A DNA stretch of 63,307 nucleotides from Alphaproteobacteria bacterium (GCA_009377375.1 WHUE01000013.1:1-63307); one strand, 5' to 3'; positions 38,528-51,671 are shown, counted from the first letter of the stretch. The notes: a model not told the origin generated them from the sequence alone. Made by a program: numbers and translations.

Positions 38528-39898
38528 TCACGCGCCCCACGGCTTCACGCTGTCCCTGAGCGCCTTGTAGCCCTCGAGGAAGCCGGGTCGCTTGCCGCCG
38601 TAGATCCCGTCGAACTTCGCGATCGCCGCATCGAGGAAGGCGGCAAGCTCCCTGTTGCCGGGATTGGCGTCGAGATAGGCGTCGCGGATCAGCACGAAAT
38701 GGATGCGCGGGTCGTAGGGCTGCTTGGTGCCGCCGACGGATTCGTCGCCGTCCAGCAGGCGCAGCAGCATGGCGTCGGCCGAGCCCAGCGTCTGCTCGTG
38801 GATCGCCGGGCCCTTCATGCGGTGCATCACCGAGGTCATGTCGCGGCCGTTGCCGGTGGTATAGCCCATCTCGGTCCAGACCTTCGCCATGTCGGCCTCC
38901 TTGCCGAGATGCTTCGCCACCTTGCCGCCGAAGGCGCGCAGCGGGTCGGAGACGTCGGCCAGCAGGTCGGTCAGCCGGTCGCCGTCGAGGTCGGTCGCGA
39001 GGATGATGCAGTCGCGCTTCTCGATCAGGTCCCAGAGCAGCAGGCCGTAATTGGTGTCGGCGATGTGCTGCTCGATGCGGCCGCCCCAGCTTTCCATGCC
39101 GGCCTTGAAGTCCTTCGGCAGCAGGGCGATGATCTTGTCGATCTCGCCCTTCAGCTCCTCGTACGGGTCTACCGCGTAGGTGCGGCCGGTTTCGAACTTC
39201 GTGCCCTTCAGCATCCAGGAATGCAGCCCGGCATTGATGCCGTCCTCCTGCGCCTGGGTCGGCTTCATGGCGACGCGGCCGAGCTTGCCGGTCTCGTGCA
39301 CCATCTTGAGGAACAGCCGGTTGGCGTAGGCCATCTGCACGCCGGGGGAGTTCATCTCCGTGTGGACGTTGCCGGTCTTGGCATCGACGCCGAACACGGC
39401 CTTGTTCTGCGAATAGGGCAGGCAGGGCATGCAGCGGACGACGGTGATCGGCCCGTAGGGGCGGACGTTGCAATAGACGCCGGCCTGGGTGCGCAGCGGC
39501 GCGTTGCCCGACTTGCCCATGACGACGACCTTGCCGCCCTTGCCGTCGTTGACATAGGCGTCGCCCGCCGTGGACCACTTGATCGAGATGCAGGGCATGT
39601 TGCCGAACCAGGCGAGCGGCTCCAGCTTCCGGTCGTGGCGGAACTGGGACCACATCGGCACCGCGTAGAACGGCAGGCCCAGCACGTCGATCGCCTCCAG
39701 CGTGCCCAGCAGCGCGAAGGCGTCGGTCAGCGAATGCGCGACCGGATTGACCTTCCCGTCATGCTTTCCGCCCTTCCAGACCACGGCATCCGGATAGCCC
39801 TCGGGGCGGACGTCGGCGGGCTCGAACATCCCGTCGAAGATGCCGAACAGCTCGCCGCCTTCGGCTTCGGCTCGGGCAATGGACATCAGATCGATCAT
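38528..39898 (-). CDS. Unrecognised 456-residue cytosolic protein
   Basis: Not recognised as a known family. The protein (MIDLMSIARAEAEGGELFGI onward) is soluble, without signal peptide or transmembrane segments. It has several residue clusters that look conserved or catalytic: GGKHDGKVNPVAHSLTDAF near residue 45, a Cys-rich stretch VYCNVRPYGP...VRCMPCLPYSQNK around 145-165, HETGKLGR, LATDLDGDRLTDLL near 305, and HRMKGPAIHEQTLGSADAMLLRLLDGDES near 370. LDGDxL and DxDG-type segments hint at metal or phosphate handling but prove nothing. ATG at 39898 has GAGG upstream; codon use matches the chromosome. It converges with cckA (17-base gap) and is divergent from recA. Confidence 0.75.
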   Translation of the reverse strand: MIDLMSIARAEAEGGELFGIFDGMFEPADVRPEGYPDAVVWKGGKHDGKVNPVAHSLTDAFALLGTLEAIDVLGLPFYAVPMWSQFRHDRKLEPLAWFGNMPCISIKWSTAGDAYVNDGKGGKVVVMGKSGNAPLRTQAGVYCNVRPYGPITVVRCMPCLPYSQNKAVFGVDAKTGNVHTEMNSPGVQMAYANRLFLKMVHETGKLGRVAMKPTQAQEDGINAGLHSWMLKGTKFETGRTYAVDPYEELKGEIDKIIALLPKDFKAGMESWGGRIEQHIADTNYGLLLWDLIEKRDCIILATDLDGDRLTDLLADVSDPLRAFGGKVAKHLGKEADMAKVWTEMGYTTGNGRDMTSVMHRMKGPAIHEQTLGSADAMLLRLLDGDESVGGTKQPYDPRIHFVLIRDAYLDANPGNRELAAFLDAAIAKFDGIYGGKRPGFLEGYKALRDSVKPWGA

Positions 39899-40108
39899 TT
39901 GGGCCTCATGCGATGCAGTGTTCGTGGACGCGGCGACGGCCGCTCGGGCGGGCGGCGTCCGCCCCTTGCGGCCGCCTCCGGAATGCGGCCATAAAATGCT
40001 GGGTCGCGCCCGATCTGTAAAGGGCGGGATGGGACGGGGCGGGGACGCCCGCCGGCCGGCGTCGGCCGCGGTGAGGCCGCCGCTTGCGCCTTGGGCCGGA
40101 TTTCTCAG

Positions 40109-40123
40109 GTACAAAAAAAGAAC
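40109..40123. promoter_or_regulatory. LexA-like box 1 upstream of recA
   Basis: GTAC-AAAAAAA-GAAC fits the alphaproteobacterial LexA (SOS) pattern GAAC-N7-GAAC with one mismatch. It lies about 145 bases before the recA ATG. The direct-repeat form with a seven-base spacer is characteristic of alphaproteobacteria. LexA control is inferred from motif and position. Confidence 0.5.
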
Positions 40124-40175
40124 ATATAGGATCAAGGCACTGAAAATACGTGATAAAAAATCCTGTTGCCAACGA

Positions 40176-40190
40176 GAACAAAACATGTAC
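40176..40190. promoter_or_regulatory. LexA-like box 2 upstream of recA
   Basis: GAAC-AAAACAT-GTAC is a second one-mismatch version of GAAC-N7-GAAC, 67 bases downstream of box 1 and 64 bases before the recA ATG. The mismatching half-site (GTAC) is on the opposite side from that in box 1. It is the better placed of the two to repress a recA promoter. Confidence 0.55.
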
Positions 40191-40254
40191 ATTAGTGCCT
40201 ACGGATGACGTCCGATTGAACGAATCCGGTGGCTGTGGAATAAGGAGGCATTCG

Positions 40255-41352
<1,098 letters not shown>

Positions 41353-41404
41353 CCCCGCCCCGAACCCCCCGACGCCGGGCCGCCTCGCCCGGCGCCCCTC
41401 GCAC

Positions 41405-41434
41405 GCGGCCCCGGGCTTGTCCGACCGGGGCCGC
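41405..41434 (+). terminator. Strong GC hairpin after recA
   Basis: GCGGCCCCGG (41405-41414) pairs perfectly with CCGGGGCCGC (41425-41434) across a 10-base loop, about 50 bases after the recA stop. A second GC hairpin (CCGCGCC/GGCGCGG) follows directly. No T run is present, so this is a structural terminator candidate in the recA-alaS gap rather than a textbook intrinsic terminator. Confidence 0.5.
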
Positions 41435-41649
41435 GCCGCGTTCGGCGCGGGGCTGCCGCGCGGCTGGACAGGCTCGGCGGGGGCGGGGTAAAACTCTCGG
41501 CTTTTCGCGCCCGGCCCCTACCTTGGGCGGGCGCGCATCCGCCCTACATATAAGACGTGTCCGGGGATGGACATATCCAGGGTGAAACGGATGGAGACCG
41601 ATACGGGCGCGCGGACGGATTCCGGCGCCGACGGGACAGACGCACGCAC

Positions 41650-44295
<2,646 letters not shown>

Positions 44296-44335
44296 CGTTC
44301 GCGCCCGCGCAAGGGGATCGGAATCCAGCCACCCT

Positions 44336-45094
44336 TCACGCCGCCTTGGCGCAGAGATATACCTCCTCGTTCGTGTTGACGCCCAGCCGCTCCGCCGCGC
44401 CGCCCGGCATCGCGCGGGCAGGGCGCGTGACGGTCACGCTAAAGCCCGCGCCGCGCAGCCGGTCGGGGAAATCGCGCCCGTAGACGCGGACATGATCGCA
44501 CTGGCCGAACAGCTTGCGCCGCAACGCCGGGTCCTCGATGGACGGATCCTCGAAGGTCTCCTCGCGGCCGATCGGCACCTGCAGGATGGCCCAGCCGCCG
44601 GGACGCAGCACACGATGGAATTCCTCCATCGCCTGCCGGTCGTCCGCCACGTGCTCGAGGACGTGGCTGCAGTAAAGCCCGCCGAGGGATTCGCCGGCGA
44701 AGGGCAGGGCGGTGATGTCGGAGCGCGTCGTCACCTCCGGGCGCTCCAGATCGGTCGATATGTAGTCCGCGCCGGGCAGGCTGCGGAGCTGGCGTTCGAT
44801 GCCGGGCTCGGGCGCCACATGCAGCAGGGGGCCCGGATTCATCAGTCGGGTCATGTTGCGACGCAGGAACAGCGAGACGAGGCGGTGGCGCTCCAGCGCG
44901 CCGCAGACAGGACAGAGCGCCTCCGGCCGCGGCGCCTCGCCATAGGGCGCGAAGCGTCGAACCCGGCTGTTGCAGCACAGGCAGTAGCGTCCCGTGCCGT
45001 AATGGGCCACGCGGTATCCGGCAAGGCGCACGGACTGGTGGAAGCGTTCGGGGATCAGCGCCTTCAGGGCGCGCTTGGGCAAACACGTGGTCAT
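44336..45094 (-). CDS. Class I SAM methyltransferase with N-terminal Cys-rich segment
   Basis: A 252-residue methyltransferase. The N-terminal part contains CLCC and CPVC pairs (residues about 38-63), probably a zinc site. The catalytic domain has a methyltransferase-11-like layout: LLHVAPEPGIERQL, ADYISTDLERPEV, SDITALPFAGESLGGLYCSHVLEHVADD, VLRPGGWAILQVP. The substrate is not predictable; similar proteins with the Cys-rich start occur near glycosyltransferases and act on sugars or lipids. ATG at 45094 has GGAGAG upstream. Confidence 0.85.
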   Translation of the reverse strand: MTTCLPKRALKALIPERFHQSVRLAGYRVAHYGTGRYCLCCNSRVRRFAPYGEAPRPEALCPVCGALERHRLVSLFLRRNMTRLMNPGPLLHVAPEPGIERQLRSLPGADYISTDLERPEVTTRSDITALPFAGESLGGLYCSHVLEHVADDRQAMEEFHRVLRPGGWAILQVPIGREETFEDPSIEDPALRRKLFGQCDHVRVYGRDFPDRLRGAGFSVTVTRPARAMPGGAAERLGVNTNEEVYLCAKAA

Positions 45095-45290
45095 AACTCT
45101 CCTATGGCGGGAACTGCCCGCATATGCGTTTCAGATAGAAGGCGCCGCTCCGCCCACGCGCCGCCGGTGTGACAGTTGGGACGAACGAACGCGCGAAACA
45201 TTCCATAAAAAGTTCGGAATCAGGGACATACGACGCCGCGACGGCGGGCGGGAAGCGACGGAACCCGCGCCTACCGCGCCGCCGATGCGG

Positions 45291-46514
45291 CTACCAGTCG
45301 GCCATTTTCGCCTGCAGGCGTCCGTCCAGCGAATCCAGGAACTCGCGCGTGTTCATCCACAGCTGGTCGGGACCGATCAGCAAGGCGAGGTCCTTGGTCA
45401 TCTCACCGGCCTCGACGGCCTCGATGCAGACCTGCTCGAGCGTGTCGGCGAACTTCACCACCTCCGGCGTCCCGTCGAACGTGCCGCGATAATGCAGCCC
45501 GCGCGTCCAGGCGAAGATCGAGGCGATCGGGTTGGTCGAGGTCTGCCGCCCCTGCTGATGCTGGCGGAAGTGGCGGGTGACCGTGCCGTGCGCCGCCTCG
45601 GCCTCCACCGTCCTGCCGTCCGGGGTCATCAGCACCGAGGTCATGAGCCCCAGCGAGCCGAAGCCCTGCGCCGCCGTGTCGGACTGCACGTCGCCGTCGT
45701 AGTTCTTGCACGCCCAGACATAGCCGCCCGCCCATTTGAGCGAGGCAGCGACCATGTCGTCGATCAGCCGGTGCTCGTAGTATATGTTCCTGGCCCTGAA
45801 CGCCTCGGCGAACTCCTCGTCGAACACCTTCTGGAACAGGTCCTTGAAGCGGCCGTCATAGACCTTGAGGATGGTGTTCTTGGTCGAAAGGTAGACCGGC
45901 CAGCCGCGCAGCAGCCCGTAGTTCATGCAAGCCCGGGCGAAGCCGACGATCGAGTCGTCCAGGTTGAACATGCTCATGCCGACGCCGGGGCCGGGAAAGT
46001 CGAACACCTCGCGCTCCATCGCCTCGCCGCCGTCTTCGGGCACGAAGCGCAGATAGAGCTTCCCCCGGCCCGGGATCAGCATGTCGGTCGCGCGGTACTG
46101 GTCGCCATAGGCGTGACGGCCGATCACGAAGGGCCGGGTCCAGCCCGGCACCAGCCGCGGCACGTTCTGAATCACGATCGGTTCGCGGAAGATGGTGCCG
46201 CCGAGGATGTTGCGGATCGTGCCGTTGGGCGAAGGGTACATCGCCTTCAGGCCGAACTCCTTTACCCGCGCCTCGTCCGGGGTGATGGTCGCGCATTTGA
46301 CGGCGACGCCGTATTTCCTCGTGGCCTCCGCGGCGTCGGCGGTGATCCGGTCGTCGGTCTCGTCCCGTCTCTGGATACTCAGGTCGTAGTATTTCAGATC
46401 CAGGTCGAGATAGGGGAGGATCAGCTTCTCCTTGATGAAGGCCCAGATGATCCGGGTCATCTCGTCGCCGTCCATCTCGACGACCGGATTGGCCACCTCG
46501 ATCTTCTTCGCCAT
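45291..46514 (-). CDS. icd: NADP-dependent isocitrate dehydrogenase
   Basis: A 407-residue homodimer-type (eukaryote-like, type II) isocitrate dehydrogenase of the TCA cycle, as usual in alphaproteobacteria. It begins [23 protein letters not shown] and shows [36 protein letters not shown] (phosphate/isocitrate binding), [44 protein letters not shown] (metal Asp residues) and [12 protein letters not shown] (NADP binding). ATG at 46514 follows GGGAG. The LOG-family gene lies 35 bases upstream on the same strand. Confidence 0.97.
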   Translation of the reverse strand: MAKKIEVANPVVEMDGDEMTRIIWAFIKEKLILPYLDLDLKYYDLSIQRRDETDDRITADAAEATRKYGVAVKCATITPDEARVKEFGLKAMYPSPNGTIRNILGGTIFREPIVIQNVPRLVPGWTRPFVIGRHAYGDQYRATDMLIPGRGKLYLRFVPEDGGEAMEREVFDFPGPGVGMSMFNLDDSIVGFARACMNYGLLRGWPVYLSTKNTILKVYDGRFKDLFQKVFDEEFAEAFRARNIYYEHRLIDDMVAASLKWAGGYVWACKNYDGDVQSDTAAQGFGSLGLMTSVLMTPDGRTVEAEAAHGTVTRHFRQHQQGRQTSTNPIASIFAWTRGLHYRGTFDGTPEVVKFADTLEQVCIEAVEAGEMTKDLALLIGPDQLWMNTREFLDSLDGRLQAKMADW

Positions 46515-46549
46515 GCATTCGCTCCCGATGTTCCCGTCGCGTGTGTTGT

Positions 46550-47134
46550 TCAGAGCCGGCCGGGCGCGTCCGGCAGCGCGGGGGCCGGCAGGCGGGCGAT
46601 GGTCGGCAGGACCGCCTCCGGCCCGTCGGCGACCGCGTAGAGCCGGCGCGTCGCCGGCGCGCAGAACCCGTCCTCGGTCATCTGCGCGATCAGCCCGTTG
46701 AAACCCCGCCAGTAACCGCCGACATCCACGATCACCACCGGCTTGTCGTGGAGGGCGAGCTGCTTCCAGGTGACGATCTCGAACGTCTCGTCCAGCGTGC
46801 CGATGCCGCCGGGCAGCACGGCGAAGGCGTCGGAAATCTCGAACATCTTCTGCTTGCGGGCATGCATGGTCTCGACCACCAGCAGCTCGTCCACCCCGGT
46901 ATGGCCATGCTCCGCCCGCATCAGATGGCCGGGAATAACGCCGGTGACCGCGCCGCCGGCGCCGAGCGCCGCATCCGCCAGCGCCCCCATCATGCCGGCG
47001 CGGCCGCCGCCGAAGACCAGCCGCACGCCGGATTCGGCCAGCAGCCGCCCGAGGGTGCGGGCGCTTTCGATGTAGCGCGGATCGCCGCCGGGCCTGGAGC
47101 CGCAGAAGACGCAGAGCGAGGTGATGGCGGGCAA
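46550..47134 (-). CDS. LOG-family protein (nucleoside 5'-monophosphate phosphoribohydrolase)
   Basis: A 194-residue Rossmann-fold enzyme of the Lonely Guy/TIGR00730 group, which hydrolyses cytokinin or purine nucleoside monophosphates to free base and ribose phosphate. The motifs [20 protein letters not shown] and [16 protein letters not shown] (the PGGxGTxxE signature) are intact. The start is TTG at 47134, with GGAGG six to ten bases upstream. It is followed by icd on the same strand, so the two may be co-transcribed. Confidence 0.9.
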   Translation of the reverse strand: MPAITSLCVFCGSRPGGDPRYIESARTLGRLLAESGVRLVFGGGRAGMMGALADAALGAGGAVTGVIPGHLMRAEHGHTGVDELLVVETMHARKQKMFEISDAFAVLPGGIGTLDETFEIVTWKQLALHDKPVVIVDVGGYWRGFNGLIAQMTEDGFCAPATRRLYAVADGPEAVLPTIARLPAPALPDAPGRL

Positions 47135-47341
47135 GGAAACCTCCGGAAACGGAAACGGACTGCGCAGATATTTACTTGACCTCGGCCGGCTAAGGTAGGA
47201 AATCTGCCCCCGTCCTCAAACCGCCCGGCGCGGACCGCGCGCCGCAGGCGGCCGAAGGAGTAGCGAGATCGGTATGCATTTCCGCCCAGTATCCCTCGTT
47301 TTCGCAGCAGCGCTGCCGGACGTCTCTGCCGGGGCCGGTGC

Positions 47342-48226
47342 ATGGGGATGAAGGGGGCGGTCCTCTGCGTCGCCGCGGCGCTGTATGCCGCCGCTGTCCA
47401 GCCGGCGTCGGCGCAGGAGACGGCGTCGCCGTCGCGCGGCGCGGCGCTCTACGGCGCGGGCGGGTGCGCGAACTGCCATACCGACGTGCGCGGCAAGGGA
47501 CCGGAAGCGGCCGGCGGGCGCGCGCTGAAGACTCCGTTCGGCACGTTCTTCAGCCCCAATATCACCCCCGATCCGCAGCACGGCATCGGCGGGTGGTCCG
47601 ACGCCGACTTCATCCGCGCGATGCGCGAAGGCACGGCGCCGGACGGATCGCACTATTTCCCGGTGTTTCCGTTCACGTCGTTCACCCTGATGACCGACGA
47701 CGACCTGAAGGCGCTGAAGGCCCATCTCTTCACGCTGAAGCCGGTGGCCAGGGAAAACCGCGCGCACGACGTGCCGTTCCCGTTCAGCATGCGCTGGCTG
47801 CAGTTCGGATGGAAGCTGCTCTTCTTCGACGAGGGGCCGTTCCGCGCCGATCCGAAGCAATCGGCAGAATGGAACCAGGGCGCCTATCTGGCGACCGCCG
47901 TGGTCCATTGCGGTGAATGCCACACGCCGCGCAACGTCTTCGGCGCGATCGACCGCGACCGCTGGTTTGCCGGATCGACCGATGGCGCGGAAGGCGAGCC
48001 GGTTCCGAACATCACGCCGTTGCCCGACGGCGGCCTCGGCAAGTGGACCGACGAACAACTCGTCAGCTACCTGGCGACCGGCGAGACGCCGGACGGCGAC
48101 TTCGCCGGATCGCTGATGGCGGAGGTGATCGAGAAGGGCACCGCCCTGCTGTCTGATGCCGACCGCCAGGCGATTGTCGTCTACCTGCGGTCGCTGAAGC
48201 CGATTCGCGGGCCCAGGCGGGACTAG
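47342..48226 (+). CDS. Exported di-haem cytochrome c
   Basis: A 294-residue periplasmic protein with a signal peptide (about residues 1-24, ending PASAQ) and two cytochrome c domains. Haem-binding motifs are CANCH (near residue 42) and CGECH (near 190). Each domain has a candidate Met ligand region further on. The two-domain form with NITPDPQHGIGGWSDADFIRAMREG resembles the cytochrome c subunits of membrane alcohol/gluconate dehydrogenases, but no dehydrogenase gene adjoins it. It probably passes electrons from an unlinked periplasmic dehydrogenase to the respiratory chain. ATG at 47348 is an alternative start. Confidence 0.88.
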   Translation: MGMKGAVLCVAAALYAAAVQPASAQETASPSRGAALYGAGGCANCHTDVRGKGPEAAGGRALKTPFGTFFSPNITPDPQHGIGGWSDADFIRAMREGTAPDGSHYFPVFPFTSFTLMTDDDLKALKAHLFTLKPVARENRAHDVPFPFSMRWLQFGWKLLFFDEGPFRADPKQSAEWNQGAYLATAVVHCGECHTPRNVFGAIDRDRWFAGSTDGAEGEPVPNITPLPDGGLGKWTDEQLVSYLATGETPDGDFAGSLMAEVIEKGTALLSDADRQAIVVYLRSLKPIRGPRRD

Positions 48227-48374
48227 CGGTCTTTGTCCTCTCGGCGTCCAAGACACTGATGACAGGGGATTTTCCCGCCCCGCGCGAGACGGCGGCGGTT
48301 ATTGCGTCCCTATCGGGTGCATACTACGCTGTTCGTCTGGTGCTCGAGGCGCCCCAAGCTGAGCGGAGGCCGGC

Positions 48375-49487
48375 ATGAACCGCCCTCTCATTATTGGTAT
48401 TGTCGGCGGGCTGATCGCCGTTGCATCGATCGCCCTGACCTTCCTGCTCGACCGTGGGACGGAGCCCGCTGACGCGCCCGCGCCGCAGGTGGCCCGGCCC
48501 GGCCCTCCGCCCTCCGGCGCCCCGGACGATGAACGGCCGGCTCTGGCCGCGCCCGCCAGGGTCGAGCAGCCCACCCGTCCCAGCTTCGATGTCGTTCGCG
48601 TGAACCCGCAGGGCGACATGGTCATCGCCGGTCGCGCGGCGCCCAACGCCGAGGTGACCGTGACCGAGGGCAAGGTGGAGATCGGGAAGGTCAGGGCCGA
48701 TTCCCGCGGGGAATGGGTGCTCATACCCAAGAAGCCGCTGGCGCCGGGCAGCCGCGAACTCGACCTGAGCGCCATCGGTCCGGACGGCGGCAAGTCGGAA
48801 GCCGACCAGAAGGTGCTGCTCGTGGTGCCGGGGCGCGGCAAGGACATCGCCGGCCGCGAGTCTTCCGACGACACCCAGTCGCTGGCGCTGCTGGTGCCCA
48901 AGGACGGCGGGGCGCCGACGGTGCTCCAGAAGCCGGGCGCGGGTCCGGCGCCGATGCCGCCGCGGATCGGCGCTCCCGGTCCGGTGGACGGGCTGGTGGG
49001 CAGGGCGATGCCGGGCGCGCCGCCGGCGCAGCCGGGGGACGTGCCGCTGAGCCTGGACGCGGTGGACTACGACGAGTCCGGCCGCGCGACCCTCAGCGGC
49101 AAGGCGCCCGAGCGTTCGCTGGTGCGCGCCTATATCGACAACCGGCTTGTCGGCACCGATACGGTGGATGAGCGCGGGGTCTGGCAGGTCGCGCCCGACT
49201 TCCGGATCGAGCCCGGCTATTACACGCTGCGCATCGACCAGGTGGACGCGGCGGGCAAGGTGCTCTCGCGCGTCGAGACGCCGTTCGCCCGTTCGGGTCC
49301 GCTCGAAGCCCTGCCGGACGGGATGTTGGTCCGTGTACAGCCCGGCAACAGCCTGTGGCGGATCGCGCGGCATTCCTATGGCAGCGGGCCGCGCTTTACG
49401 GTCATTTTCGACGCCAACCGCGAACAGATCCGCGACCCGGACCTGATCTATCCGGGGCAGGTGTTCATGCTGCCGCGCGTGAATTAG
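48375..49487 (+). CDS. Membrane-anchored LysM protein with Ig-like segments
   Basis: A 370-residue envelope protein. An N-terminal signal anchor (residues 6-25, IIGIVGGLIAVASIALTFLL) is followed by a Pro-rich linker, a bacterial Ig-like segment (about 75-130, VRVNPQGDMVIAGRAAPNAEVTV), a second Pro/Gly-rich linker, another Ig-like segment (about 218-305) and a C-terminal LysM domain (about 318-368, VRVQPGNSLWRIARHSYG to YPGQVFMLP). LysM binds peptidoglycan glycan chains, so the protein likely links the inner membrane to the wall. ATG at 48375 has GGAG upstream. Confidence 0.88.
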   Translation: MNRPLIIGIVGGLIAVASIALTFLLDRGTEPADAPAPQVARPGPPPSGAPDDERPALAAPARVEQPTRPSFDVVRVNPQGDMVIAGRAAPNAEVTVTEGKVEIGKVRADSRGEWVLIPKKPLAPGSRELDLSAIGPDGGKSEADQKVLLVVPGRGKDIAGRESSDDTQSLALLVPKDGGAPTVLQKPGAGPAPMPPRIGAPGPVDGLVGRAMPGAPPAQPGDVPLSLDAVDYDESGRATLSGKAPERSLVRAYIDNRLVGTDTVDERGVWQVAPDFRIEPGYYTLRIDQVDAAGKVLSRVETPFARSGPLEALPDGMLVRVQPGNSLWRIARHSYGSGPRFTVIFDANREQIRDPDLIYPGQVFMLPRVN

Positions 49488-49497
49488 GGAGAAACGG

Positions 49498-50004
49498 TCA
49501 GGCCGTCTCCGCCGTCTCCCACGCCATGGCGCGGCAGGCGGCGATCAGGTCGAGGACCGGCTTCGACGCCAGCACGATGGCCGACGTCCCGGCGGCGACC
49601 AGCGCTGGCGACGGATGCCTCGGAAACTCCATCGCACCGCGCACGGTGATGGTCTGGGTTTTCGACAGGGTGATGGTGGCGTGCGGCAGGTCGCGGCCGG
49701 CATCCACCACCGCGCGCAGATAGCGGCGCGCGGTCCTGGATTCCGCGGAATAGGGCATGGTGCCGAGATCGCCGCGCACCAGCAGCCTCGCCGCAGCCTT
49801 TTCGTCGCGCACAACCACCGCGTCGAACCTCACCCCGTAGCAGTCGAACGAGAAGGTGGCCGGCACCACGATGCCGTGCGACATGAGCAGGGTGGGGGTC
49901 GCGGCGCCTGACGCGCCGGACGATTTCGAGGCGGTTGTTGCGGACTGGTTCGGCACGGTCTGGAATCCCGATATGATGCGCGTGCGGGAGGCCGGACCCG
50001 CCAC
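49498..50004 (-). CDS. Unknown small protein downstream of a CtrA-like box
   Basis: A 168-residue soluble protein of unrecognised family. After about 40 low-complexity residues rich in Ser/Thr/Ala, the rest is a compact alpha/beta-looking domain: GIVVPATFSFDCYGVRFDAVVVRDEKAAARLLVRGDLGTMPYSAES, ARRYLRAVVDAG, and a C-terminal helix LDLIAACRAMAWE. Start GTG at 50004 is preferred as the CtrA-like box (50029-50043) stands 25 bases upstream; ATG at about 49884 (MSHGIVVPA) is an alternative. It converges with the LysM gene, only ten bases apart. Confidence 0.65.
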   Translation of the reverse strand: MAGPASRTRIISGFQTVPNQSATTASKSSGASGAATPTLLMSHGIVVPATFSFDCYGVRFDAVVVRDEKAAARLLVRGDLGTMPYSAESRTARRYLRAVVDAGRDLPHATITLSKTQTITVRGAMEFPRHPSPALVAAGTSAIVLASKPVLDLIAACRAMAWETAETA

Positions 50005-50028
50005 CGGCAGAGCGTATCGCCGCCGGGC

Positions 50029-50043
50029 TTAACAAACGGTAAA
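50029..50043 (-). promoter_or_regulatory. Near-consensus CtrA box
   Basis: TTAA-CAAACGG-TAAA on the plus strand, which is TTTA-CCGTTTG-TTAA on the minus strand, has the CtrA spacing with one mismatch. It sits 25 bases upstream of the GTG of the unknown gene at 49498-50004. The same TTTACCG-N4-TTAAG pattern precedes the unknown gene at 24096-24317. Function is inferred. Confidence 0.35.
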
Positions 50044-50087
50044 ACCGCGCCGTCCGCTTGGCGAATTTTCCCCGAAAACCACGGTAC

Positions 50088-51671
50088 TCAGCCCGCGCTA
50101 TGCTCCTTCGCCCACAGGATCTTCAGGTCGTCGCGCCGCACCTTGCCGCGGTCCGACTTCGGCAGCGCGTCCACCATATAGGCGTGTTTCGGAGCCTTGA
50201 ACGGCGGCAGCTTGCCCTTGCAGTGCTGGAGCACGTCATCCTCCTTCAGCGTCTCGCCCGGCTTGGGCACGACGTAGCAGACGACCTCCTCGCCGTAGAT
50301 AGGATCTGGCACGCCGACTGCTGCGGCTTCCGCGATGCGCGGGTTCTCCATCAGGACGTTGTCGATCTCCAGCGGCGCGATGTTGACGCCGCCGCGGATG
50401 ATCAGGTCCTTGGTCCGGCCGGTGACGGTGACGAAACCGTCCTCGTCCATCACCGCCAGGTCGCCGGTCCGCATGCGCCGGTTCGCTTCGTCCTGCCATT
50501 CGCCTTCCGGGGTGATGGTGGCGATGCAGGTCTGCGGCCCGCCGATCTCCACCTCGCCCTCGACGCCGGCCGGGCACGGCTTGCCGTCGCTGTCGACGAT
50601 GGCGAATTCCTGGTGCCGCGCCGGCGGGCCGACGGTGCCCATGCGGCGCCGGTAATGGCGGTTGCCGCAGATCCATCCGGCTTCGGACATGCCGTAGAGC
50701 TGCAGCAGGGTGACGCCGTACATCTCCTCGAACCGCTTCCACTGCTCCGGCGAGAGCGGTGCGGTCGAGCAGGTCATCAGGCGCAGGGACGGGATATCGT
50801 CCGCCGTCATCCCGGCAGGCTCGTTGAGCAGCATGTTGATCACCGTCGGCACTCCGGCGGCGAAGGTGATCTCATGCGCCTTGATCCAGTCGAAGAAGCG
50901 CGAGCGCGAAAACCGCCTGGCGATATACATCGACAGCCCGGTGACGATCCACGGGCCCAGCGAAAGCACCTGCGCGGAGTTCCAGCCGAACGAGCGGTAT
51001 TCCAGCGTGCGGTCCTCCGCCGTCAGCCCCAGGAAGTCGATCGTGTTCAGCCCGTTCAGCCAGTAGGCGAGGTAGTTGTAGACCACGCATTTGGGGCGCG
51101 ACGTGGTGCCCGAGGTGCAGAAGATGCAGGAGACGTCGTTCGGGCCGTTCTCGCTCGTCACTTCCGGCGTCGCGCCGGTCGCCATGATCTGATGGAAGAA
51201 TTCGTCCGATCCGGCGTCGTCGGCGAGGTCCGGCGTCCAGCAGCTCCCGAACCGCACGATCTCGCAATCCACGCCGCCGGTCAGCGCCGCGGCGTCGAGC
51301 GCCTCGTGAACGAAGGTAAGCTTCGGCGCGATGCTGGCCAGCAGCTCGCGGATGTGGGATTCGTTGATCTCCACGTTCAGGGGGCAGACGGTGGCGCCCA
51401 GGCGCCACACGCCCATCCAGACGATCATCTTTTCCAGCCCCTCGTCGGACAGCAGCCCGACCCGGTCGCCCTTCGCGATGCCGCGCGCCGCCAGCCAGTT
51501 CGCGACGCGGTTGGCCATCTCGTGCAGCTGTCCCCAGTCGATTCCCTTGTCCTGGTCCAGGTCGAACAGCGCGATCTTGTCCGGATGCCGTTCGCGGTAG
51601 GTATTCAACACGCTGGCGATCGAACGGAACGGCGCCGCCGGTTCGGGCTGGGTGAAGGTGATCGGGGTCAT
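50088..51671 (-). CDS. AMP-dependent acyl-CoA synthetase/ligase
   Basis: A 527-residue ANL-superfamily enzyme that activates a carboxylic acid through an acyl-adenylate and transfers it to CoA. The P-loop-like motif CTSGTTSRPKCV, the adenylate-binding YGMSEAG, the hinge/ATP region RTGDLAVMDEDGFVTVTGRTKDLIIRGGVNIAP and the catalytic Lys in KSDRGKVRRDDL are all intact. The substrate is unknown. ATG at 51671 has AGGGAGA upstream. About 115 bases separate it from the RND pump operon ending at 51787 on the same strand. Confidence 0.9.
   Translation of the reverse strand: MTPITFTQPEPAAPFRSIASVLNTYRERHPDKIALFDLDQDKGIDWGQLHEMANRVANWLAARGIAKGDRVGLLSDEGLEKMIVWMGVWRLGATVCPLNVEINESHIRELLASIAPKLTFVHEALDAAALTGGVDCEIVRFGSCWTPDLADDAGSDEFFHQIMATGATPEVTSENGPNDVSCIFCTSGTTSRPKCVVYNYLAYWLNGLNTIDFLGLTAEDRTLEYRSFGWNSAQVLSLGPWIVTGLSMYIARRFSRSRFFDWIKAHEITFAAGVPTVINMLLNEPAGMTADDIPSLRLMTCSTAPLSPEQWKRFEEMYGVTLLQLYGMSEAGWICGNRHYRRRMGTVGPPARHQEFAIVDSDGKPCPAGVEGEVEIGGPQTCIATITPEGEWQDEANRRMRTGDLAVMDEDGFVTVTGRTKDLIIRGGVNIAPLEIDNVLMENPRIAEAAAVGVPDPIYGEEVVCYVVPKPGETLKEDDVLQHCKGKLPPFKAPKHAYMVDALPKSDRGKVRRDDLKILWAKEHSAG

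Larger units (their letters stand above)
39899..40254. other. 356-bp intergenic region with the recA promoter
   Basis: The first 190 bases are GC-rich and show no gene; the last 150 bases (about 40105-40200) are notably AT-rich and hold two LexA-like boxes and presumably the recA promoter. A GC-rich inverted stretch (GCCGGCCGGC near 40053) is present. No small ORF with a good ribosome site was found. Confidence 0.5.
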
